Below are positions 57,826 to 64,000 of a stretch of 64,000 nt of DNA, piece by piece. Origin of the DNA: Sphingomonas sp. TDK1 (GTDB taxonomy: Bacteria > Pseudomonadota > Alphaproteobacteria > Sphingomonadales > Sphingomonadaceae); NCBI RefSeq assembly GCF_001650735.1, contig NZ_LXVY01000048.1, positions 186,001-250,000 of the forward strand, in the 5' to 3' direction. A model generated the notes under the pieces. It saw nothing but the letters and a program-made list of their open reading frames with translations, did no database searches and was not told the DNA's origin. Positions within the stretch are counted from its first letter, which is position 1, and each line of letters begins with the position of its first letter. The position numbers and the translations under genes are program-made.

Positions 57826-60800
57826 ATGTGCATGGCTATTCAGCTCGACTTCGACTTCGATCCCACAGCGGCGCTTGCTGCGTCCAAGGCTGCGCGCGCT
57901 CGAGCCGCGATGGCGAAGTATCGAGCGCACCTGTCGGACGATTACATCACCGGTAGGGAAACCGACGTGCTCAAGCTGCTACGCCGGGGGCCGACGTACG
58001 AACCGAAGCGGCAGCTTGACCCTGAAACACCGCACCCATCTCGCTCGGGTCTGCCTCCGGCACAGTTTCATATACCGCGTCCCCCACGTGGGCGCCCCAC
58101 CACGCGGGATGGCCGCCAATCCTTTCACTTTGCGCTTACGAACGTCACCAAAGGGGTCGACGGGAAGTGTCGGACCAATGATGGCAAAGATGCAGACCCT
58201 GTTTTCCACGTCGGCTATGTGGCGCGTGAAGAGGCCGTCGCCACCGATCTCGTCCCGACGGTGCATGAGGCCGTTGCGCATGTCGGCTACATCGCTCGCG
58301 ACGAGGCGGTTGCGCTCGATCCGGACGGCACCGCCATCATACTGGCCAATGTCGAAGATCCGACCACATTCTTCGCGAAAATTCTCGAGCATGAGAATAG
58401 CGGCCACCTCGACGGCATTTGTCTGTCGCAATCCTACGACGAGGCGGCGTTGCGGACCCTGCTCGGCGTGCCCACGATTCCACCTGCGCTAAAGACCGGT
58501 ATCATCCGAATCCTCGAAGACCCGGAGGCACATCGCGTACCGAAAACCTCAAGCGAGAAGAGCAAGACGCATCCTTTCCAGATAGACGACGACATTTCCA
58601 GCTGTCGCAGCTGGCTCAAAAAGCACGACGCGGACGGGCAGGTATATCTTCGGAGGGGGCGCGGCGGCATCGTCCAGCGCCGCATCACCGGCGAACTGCC
58701 TGCCGAACTTGATCGCGGCCAATGTCGGCGTGTCTTGCAGCGCTTGGTACGGGAATTGGAGCGCCGCGGCTTGCGCTATTTCGTAGCACTCCACGCGCCG
58801 AGTGCTGCCAACGACAATCGCAACTGGCATTTTCACCTGCTCTATTACGAAAGACCCTGCGACAAAATTGGCGACCAATGGGACTTTGAGATCGTACAGA
58901 AAGTACGGTCGTCTACGCGAAATATTCGAGATACTTATCCCTATCGCCAGAATAAGGACCGCGGTGTCGGTCACAAGACTTGGCCTATGGAAATGCGCAA
59001 GTGCTTCGCCGCTGCGGTAAACATTGAGTTGGAGGCGATCGGAAGCGTCCGCCGCTATGATCCCCGTTCGTATGCCGAGATGCACCTTTGCGCCGAGCCA
59101 CAAGAGCACCTCGGCCGAAGCGTCGGGTTCATTGCCGACTGCGGGGCAGCCCCTAGCAAAGACCGCGAAAATGCTCGGAAAGGGTGGAGCGCGCGCCAAT
59201 TCCAGATGATCCAGCGCTTCGCGGAGGTCGAAAAGGCGGATGAAGAGCGATTTCGCGGACTCCGCGCCAACCTTGGCGATACCCCTCAGGCGCGCGAGAA
59301 GCTGACGGAGTTGGAGCGCGCGCAGGCAGAGGCGCGTGCCGCAGCCTGGACGGGCAAAGTTCTGCTCGACATCTTCCACGCCATGGCTTGCAGCAACGCT
59401 GAGCAGACTGGCCGGAAGATGAAGGGGCGCGCCGTCGAACAGGCTGAAAAGTGCCGCGCCAGGGGCAAAGATCCAGCGGCAAATCGGATGTTTCAAGCCT
59501 ATGAGCAGCGGGTGCGAGAGGCGAACACTTATCTCGCAGACCTTGAAGAGGCGTTCGCGCCCGAGGTCGAGCTCGCCAAGTCCCTGATCAGGGATGCCGA
59601 GGTCGCTTTCAAGCGTATCGATGCAGAGCTAGTGGCCGTACAGAATGCGGCGACCCAGGTCCAACCTGATCGCGGCCTGGCTCCCAGGCCCGTGCTTGTG
59701 CCGCCCACTCCAGCAGCCCTCATCCCATACGAAAAGCCCGCAACCGTGTCGCCGGAGCCGGCCAGGAGGAGTCCTCCACCGCTTGCCGCCCCCGCAAATT
59801 CTTCGAAGCCGGCAACAGCTCGTGGCCTGGAAGAGGTCAGCCGCTGGCTCGCCGAGGTCGAGAGCAAGCGGCGGCGACTCAAATTGCGTGACGGGCGGGT
59901 TGAACCGTTGGATATCACGCCCCGTGACGTGGAGATGCTCGACATCGCTTCCCTGCAACAACAGAAGGAACTCAGTAGGCTGCGGGACCGCCAGAACCAC
60001 CTGATCGCCAGAATCGTGAAAGCGGTGGAAGCTGCACCCGGGATCCTCACCATCCCCGCGGAAGCGAACGGCAAATGGACGCTGGCTCATCGCGATGGCG
60101 ATCTTCAGGATGGCCTGAAGCGGTACATCGTCGATCCCGATGTTCAGAACCGGCTGCGCGCGGCGCAGGAAAAGGGGTTGGCGGAGCAGGCCGCCAATCG
60201 GGGCGTCGCGCCGCAGGTGCATCGGGCGATCGACGAAATATCCAGGGCAGCGATCGCCATTCACCAGGGCGAGAACGGCTTCACCATCCGTGAGACCGAC
60301 GCCAACCGTCTCGGTATCGAGCGCGAGTCTCTGGAAGGGGCAGCCGCACAGCGCCGGCTCGAGGCCATTCGGCGTTCGCAGGAGGGCCGGGTAGCGCAGC
60401 CCGCTGCACAACAGACCATCCACACGCCCGCTGAGGAGAACTCGCAGGCGCGAGCGCTTGTGGTTCCAGTACCCATCCCATCAGCCTCGGTGCCCGTCGA
60501 GCCGGCCGTTCGGCCAGCGACGCCCACGCCGGTTCAACCTGCCGCTGAAGCTCCGATGGATCGAGTGCCAGCTGTACCCCCTGCGGCCGAGCATCCACTC
60601 GTCGAGCAGTGGCTGGAAGCGCACCGCGCCCAGGCGAAGGCCGGCAACAGCATCCCCATTGGGGAACGCAACCGTCGCGCGGCTGTCGCGCTAAAGGATC
60701 CACACGCCGCCGAAGAGCTGCGCCGGCTTGGATCCGAGCTCTGGGCAGCGGTCGAAGAACAGGCCGCGGCAAATCGGCGCTTCCAAAAGCGCGCTGCCCG

Positions 60801-60831
60801 CCAGTTCTCGCAGCGGCCGACGATCACCTGA
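57826..60831 (+). CDS. MobA/MobL-like relaxase
   Basis: About 1001 aa. The N-terminal half carries the three-His metal motif of relaxases (LHAPSAANDNRNWHFHLLYY; His323, His335, His337), which binds the metal used to nick oriT. Before it, a short segment is repeated (FHVGYVAREEAV then AHVGYIARDEAV), the family-type YI-R-A motif. The C-terminal half is a long helical, Pro/Ala-rich region, with a second globular part (about 680-860) of unknown role. No helicase motifs were seen. Start ATG 57826 is uncertain (GTG 57772 and ATG 57832 are alternatives; no clear Shine-Dalgarno). It indicates an integrative mobilisable or conjugative element. Confidence 0.82.
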   Translation: MCMAIQLDFDFDPTAALAASKAARARAAMAKYRAHLSDDYITGRETDVLKLLRRGPTYEPKRQLDPETPHPSRSGLPPAQFHIPRPPRGRPTTRDGRQSFHFALTNVTKGVDGKCRTNDGKDADPVFHVGYVAREEAVATDLVPTVHEAVAHVGYIARDEAVALDPDGTAIILANVEDPTTFFAKILEHENSGHLDGICLSQSYDEAALRTLLGVPTIPPALKTGIIRILEDPEAHRVPKTSSEKSKTHPFQIDDDISSCRSWLKKHDADGQVYLRRGRGGIVQRRITGELPAELDRGQCRRVLQRLVRELERRGLRYFVALHAPSAANDNRNWHFHLLYYERPCDKIGDQWDFEIVQKVRSSTRNIRDTYPYRQNKDRGVGHKTWPMEMRKCFAAAVNIELEAIGSVRRYDPRSYAEMHLCAEPQEHLGRSVGFIADCGAAPSKDRENARKGWSARQFQMIQRFAEVEKADEERFRGLRANLGDTPQAREKLTELERAQAEARAAAWTGKVLLDIFHAMACSNAEQTGRKMKGRAVEQAEKCRARGKDPAANRMFQAYEQRVREANTYLADLEEAFAPEVELAKSLIRDAEVAFKRIDAELVAVQNAATQVQPDRGLAPRPVLVPPTPAALIPYEKPATVSPEPARRSPPPLAAPANSSKPATARGLEEVSRWLAEVESKRRRLKLRDGRVEPLDITPRDVEMLDIASLQQQKELSRLRDRQNHLIARIVKAVEAAPGILTIPAEANGKWTLAHRDGDLQDGLKRYIVDPDVQNRLRAAQEKGLAEQAANRGVAPQVHRAIDEISRAAIAIHQGENGFTIRETDANRLGIERESLEGAAAQRRLEAIRRSQEGRVAQPAAQQTIHTPAEENSQARALVVPVPIPSASVPVEPAVRPATPTPVQPAAEAPMDRVPAVPPAAEHPLVEQWLEAHRAQAKAGNSIPIGERNRRAAVALKDPHAAEELRRLGSELWAAVEEQAAANRRFQKRAARQFSQRPTIT

Positions 60832-60890
60832 TTGGACAGGTACCGGGTTTGAATACTGCGATCGGCGCCTAGCAGATTGCGACGTCGACC

Positions 60891-60907
60891 GCTGCCATGA
60901 CGGCAGC
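60891..60907. other. Short inverted repeat in the leader of the exonuclease-like operon
   Basis: GCTGCC and GGCAGC are separated by ATGAC, a perfect 6-bp dyad in the 283-base gap between the relaxase (60831) and the gene at 61115. The gap otherwise shows no gene or clear promoter. It could be an operator. Confidence 0.35.
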
Positions 60908-61114
60908 ATGGAAAAGCCCTCGGCCAAGGTGAATTTGAAGGCAGGTTGAAGCGAAGGTTCTGAAAGAGCGGAAAATTAAGTTCGGCATCCGCCGAGCTGC
61001 GCTTGATCACACCTTCGTCGAGACCGGCTCGGCCGGCCATCCCCAGCAACTGTACGTCGTCATGCCCACCGCCCTGCGCGGTCTGGGTCGATGTCGTGCA
61101 TCCGGAGCATCTTC

Positions 61115-61765
61115 ATGATACCTGCCCCCATCAAAACCGTGCACATCGCCGAACTGGATGTCGGCTCAAGGTTCGGCCTTGACCGCACCATTCCGGTCGG
61201 CGCGGCGATCCTGAGTGCCCAACCGCAAGGCGACCGGGTAAATTTCGTACTCGACAGCATCGTTCTTCGCCCGTCCGATCCCGTCGATACCCTGTTGCAC
61301 TGGCTCGACCAGCATCTGGAGCACCCAGGCGCAGCCATCTTCGGATACCGGCTGACCGATGCCGCGACGCTGCTCGGTCGCCTGCCGGGCGCCACCGAGG
61401 GCAGCGCGCTGTCCACGCTGGCCGGCCTCGGCCAGAATGACGTGCTCAACCTGTCGGCGCGTACCCGCGCAGGCGCACTGTCGTTCCAGCAGGCCTGCGC
61501 ACAGGCCAAGATCTTGTGCGCGCATACCGCCCCCAACGACCGCTTCGCGTCCTGGGTGCGATCCGATGTGCATACCATCGAGCAGGATGCGCAGATCGAC
61601 GTCATCGGGTGCTTCCGCCTGATCCTCCATCGGCTCGTGGCGATCAAGGCGGCCGGCCGGCCGATCACCGCCACGCTCCGAACCGCCTTCGCTGCCTGGC
61701 TCGAAGAAGCGGATCACGCCGCCGCCCACCTCCATGTCGCGGACCTGCTCTCCGCAGCTGGCTGA
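61115..61765 (+). CDS. RNase-H-fold (DEDD exonuclease-like) paralogue 1, probably degenerate active site
   Basis: 216 aa. The N-terminal strand AELDVGSRFGL followed by the strand pair VGAAILSAQP and FVLDSIVL, then AIFGYRLTDAATLLGRL and the C-terminal HTIEQDAQIDVIGCFRLIL, follow the order of strands and helices in DEDD 3'-5' exonucleases. The clear relative is the gene at 62512. The expected acidic residues are present only in part: Asp in ELD and in QIDVIG, but the middle motif lacks the canonical Asp-x-Pro. ATG 61115 has GGAG seven bases upstream. Start of a four-gene run on the element. Role unknown. Confidence 0.65.
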   Translation: MIPAPIKTVHIAELDVGSRFGLDRTIPVGAAILSAQPQGDRVNFVLDSIVLRPSDPVDTLLHWLDQHLEHPGAAIFGYRLTDAATLLGRLPGATEGSALSTLAGLGQNDVLNLSARTRAGALSFQQACAQAKILCAHTAPNDRFASWVRSDVHTIEQDAQIDVIGCFRLILHRLVAIKAAGRPITATLRTAFAAWLEEADHAAAHLHVADLLSAAG

Positions 61766-61807
61766 TCAACCGCAGCCGCACTTCGGTTCAAATCAAGGAA
61801 TTCTCCC

Positions 61808-62461
61808 ATGTGTCTCATCGATTCGATCGAGGGGCGCGGTTTCGCGCCCGTCTCGATCGGCCTTGCCGTGCGTACCATCGGCACTTGTCCCGGAGCCGGT
61901 CACCGGCCGGATGCGCGCCTGGTCTGCGGGATCGGCACGCTGACCGTCATGCCGAACGACGACGGCGGCTATCGCTTTTCCGCCGACGCCCGCTGCCTGG
62001 GCGAGGGTGATACCGTCAGCGATTTGCTCGATTGGCTGGAGCCGCAGCTTCCGCCCACGCAAACCGTGGTCAGCTGGGATAATTGGGGCTCGGTGCCGCG
62101 GCGCCTCCTCGCGCTGGCCGACCCGGTGCGGCATCCGGGCATCGTCGCCGCGGCTGCCGACACCGCCGGCCGCTGGCGTGATCTGCCGCGCGAGCACACC
62201 CCGCATCTGCGGCAGGCAAAGGCAATGCTCCTGCCGTGCTTCTGCGGCCCTAATGCCGATTTCGACGCGTGCGATGCGGCCACGCCCCTTCACCTGCTGC
62301 CGGATCCCGGCATCGCCGCCGAGCAATTGATCGGCGAAGCCATCGCCGGCTGGCGAAGCTGGGCCGCCGGGCACGGCTATTTCGACGATGCCGAGCACCC
62401 CGCCCAGATTGCCCGGCGCGCGCTCGACCGCTGGCTCGCTGACCAGCGCACCCCTCGCTGA
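61808..62461 (+). CDS. RNase-H-fold (DEDD exonuclease-like) paralogue 2, degenerate
   Basis: 217 aa. It aligns best with the preceding gene: DTVSDLLDWLEPQLPPTQTVVSW with DPVDTLLHWLDQHLEHPGAAIFG, and FCGPNADFDACDAA with HTAPNDRFASWVRS. The strand order is as in the exonuclease at 62512, but the acidic catalytic positions are largely replaced (SWDNWGSVP where an Asp is expected). AAGGA precedes ATG 61808, 42 bases after the previous gene. It could be a structural partner or a regulator that has lost catalysis. The family claim is inference from order and spacing of motifs. Confidence 0.6.
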   Translation: MCLIDSIEGRGFAPVSIGLAVRTIGTCPGAGHRPDARLVCGIGTLTVMPNDDGGYRFSADARCLGEGDTVSDLLDWLEPQLPPTQTVVSWDNWGSVPRRLLALADPVRHPGIVAAAADTAGRWRDLPREHTPHLRQAKAMLLPCFCGPNADFDACDAATPLHLLPDPGIAAEQLIGEAIAGWRSWAAGHGYFDDAEHPAQIARRALDRWLADQRTPR

Positions 62462-62511
62462 CCTTCTGCACCCACAACATGCGGACGCTGCGCGTCCGCC
62501 GGAGACCTACC

Positions 62512-63363
62512 ATGAATCAAGACCTGCCCTTGCTCTGGAAGAGCGATACCCCCCGCTTCGTCGTCGTGCTCGATGCGGAGCGCACCTATGATCATAAAGC
62601 GCACGCCCGCTACCAGGCGAGTGAACGCCTCCGGTCGGGTCAAGCCGAGTATCTGCCATCGAACGACCCCTGCGTGACGCCGCGATGGCCGCTCCGGCGC
62701 ATCGCTACCTTATCCTGGCTGGTGATGACGGAAGCCGAGGACGGTCTTCGGCCGATCCGGCTGGAGACCCGCAGCCTGCCGGAACACGATGAGGCAGCCG
62801 TCCTCGGTGCGTTCTTCGCTGATATGGAACAGCTCGGCAGCGTCCAGCTTGTCACCTGGGGCGGTTTCCACAGCGACCTGCCGCAGATTCTGATCGGCGC
62901 GATGGACGCCGGTCTGCGGCTGCCGCCCGGCATGACCCGTCTCGTCGCGCCGTGGCGCCGGGATGCTTCCGGCCACCTCGACCTGTGCAGCAAGATGTGC
63001 GGCGGTGCGGTCCCGGCGCACCTGGCCGAAGTCGCCGCCCGGTTCGGCATCCCCGCGAAGGTCACCTGCCGGCCGGACCTCGTCTCGCAGCTGATGCAGC
63101 AAGGGAAATGGTCATCCGTCCGCTCGGTCTGCGAAGGCGACGTGCTGACCACGGCCGCGCTGCTGATGCGCTGGCGGGCACTGACGGGCGGCACCGCCTC
63201 CGTCCTCGAGGCGACGCACCGCCTGACGTCCTTCATCGCCACTCACTGCACCCACCGCGACTACGCCGCCGCGTGGCAGCAATATGGCGAAGAGTTGGTG
63301 GCCCGGGCCTTCGCGGCGGAAGCCCGCAAGGTGGAAGCGCTGGCGGCGGGGATTGGTGGCTGA
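62512..63363 (+). CDS. DEDD-family 3'-5' exonuclease (PolB-exonuclease-like)
   Basis: 283 aa. The three exonuclease motifs are visible. Exo I is RFVVVLDAERTYD with Asp and Glu, Exo II is LVTWGGFHSDLPQI with Asp, and Exo III is VRSVCEGDVLTTAAL with Asp followed by the usual Thr. The conserved CSKMCGG loop and HLDLCSKM also fit predicted 3'-5' exonucleases of the DNA-polymerase-B-exonuclease type. It would trim DNA or RNA 3' ends in cooperation with two degenerate paralogues just upstream. ATG 62512 has GGAG seven bases before; an earlier ATG at 62479 has no ribosome-binding site. Confidence 0.75.
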   Translation: MNQDLPLLWKSDTPRFVVVLDAERTYDHKAHARYQASERLRSGQAEYLPSNDPCVTPRWPLRRIATLSWLVMTEAEDGLRPIRLETRSLPEHDEAAVLGAFFADMEQLGSVQLVTWGGFHSDLPQILIGAMDAGLRLPPGMTRLVAPWRRDASGHLDLCSKMCGGAVPAHLAEVAARFGIPAKVTCRPDLVSQLMQQGKWSSVRSVCEGDVLTTAALLMRWRALTGGTASVLEATHRLTSFIATHCTHRDYAAAWQQYGEELVARAFAAEARKVEALAAGIGG

Positions 63364-63438
63364 CGCGGTGACCACGGCCTCGGAGGAGGGGCGGAAAAGA
63401 AAGCATTCGGGCCGCCGGCCCCAAAGGAGATTTACGAT

Positions 63439-63975
63439 ATGACCATCCAGCATTCGCTCGACACACTGCAGGCCTGGACCATCGGCCTGCGTACCGCCAT
63501 GGGCTATCCGGACGCCCCCATCGGCAGCCCGGTGGCCTTCGCCTCGGGCAGGCGCCGGGACCCCATGGAGGCTCTCCAGGTCGCCGACGTTGTCGGAGAC
63601 AACGGCCGCGACGTCGTCTATGTCGAATTCGCTTCGCCGATCGCCAACGGACCGATCGGGGTGTCGCTCGCCACGCGCGCGACTCATTGGGTCGATTGGC
63701 ACCCGCAGGTGCGGCTCTATGCCGCCTCCGACGAGGCACCGATCGAACTGCTTACCGACACGCACCGGTGGTCGATCGGCTCACGCGCCAGCCTGATAGC
63801 CTCGCCGCTGCCCCCGCGTGGCCGGATCGCACGCGGCATGGCGCGCGCCAACCGGCTGTGGCGCGATGCGGCCGGACGTGCGTGGGGCATCAAATTGGTC
63901 GGGTCGATCCACGTCCCGGATGGCGCGCGCTTCGCCGATGGCGTGGCGATGGAGGAATTCGCCGCGACCCTCTGA
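63439..63975 (+). CDS. Protein of unknown function, last gene of the exonuclease-like run
   Basis: 178 aa, unrecognised. No signal peptide or membrane helix. It contains VVGDNGRDVVYVEFASPIANGPIG and a C-terminal GIKLVGSIHVPDGARFADG. AAAGGAG precedes the ATG at ideal spacing. It follows the exonuclease by 75 bases and continues the same strand run, so it may belong to the same unit. It ends 25 bases before the window end; the following gene is not visible. Confidence 0.65.
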   Translation: MTIQHSLDTLQAWTIGLRTAMGYPDAPIGSPVAFASGRRRDPMEALQVADVVGDNGRDVVYVEFASPIANGPIGVSLATRATHWVDWHPQVRLYAASDEAPIELLTDTHRWSIGSRASLIASPLPPRGRIARGMARANRLWRDAAGRAWGIKLVGSIHVPDGARFADGVAMEEFAATL

Positions 63976-64000
63976 AGCGCCACGATGCCCCATGACACCC

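Overview
The window looks like a chromosomal piece of a high-GC alphaproteobacterium of the Sphingomonadaceae (Sphingomonas-like). The evidence is the style of RpoB, RpoC, L10 and L7/L12, four TonB-dependent receptors, a proteorhodopsin-type pump beside a Brp/Blh retinal-forming enzyme, and an OprB porin. Taxonomy is inferred from reading the proteins, not from a search.

Layout. (1) 1-1332: end of the ribosomal protein cluster (rplJ leader, rplJ, rplL, strong terminator). (2) 1345-10989: seven minus-strand genes lie between rplL and rpoB, which are neighbours in most bacteria. They are two related secreted/anchored Pro-rich proteins, a tandem pair of two-helix membrane proteins, an alpha-amino-acid ester hydrolase, a TonB receptor and an acyltransferase-3. 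(3) 11253-20112: rpoB and rpoC with their own near-consensus promoter and a terminator. (4) 20135-28082: OprB-like porin, MCP-like transducer, modABC molybdate transporter, and a tightly coupled three-gene set built around an M48 protease. (5) 28105-31655: a GT2 glycosyltransferase coupled to an unusual DegT aminotransferase/FAD-oxidoreductase fusion. (6) 32003-43750: TonB receptor, L,D-transpeptidase-like protein, small lipoprotein, rhodopsin-blh pair, TbpB-like lipoprotein, lepA, and a CsgG-like protein. (7) 43853-47415: a minus-strand set of PnuC, NadR-like kinase and TonB receptor that reads as a nicotinamide-riboside uptake route.

(8) 47600 to the window end: a probable integrated mobile element. 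It starts at tRNA-Pro(CGG) with an adjacent tyrosine integrase. It carries HipBA, a two-component system divergent from a TonB receptor, an unknown 278-aa gene, an array of 64-bp tandem repeats, a cluster of inverted repeats that is a candidate oriT, a MobA/MobL-like relaxase, and four further ORFs. Three of those four look like diverged copies of one RNase-H-fold 3'-5' exonuclease family. The far end of the element is not in the window.

Most very long antisense ORFs are shadows of high-GC genes and were rejected. Starts were re-chosen where a Shine-Dalgarno sequence, a signal peptide or a paralogue alignment favoured an internal codon.
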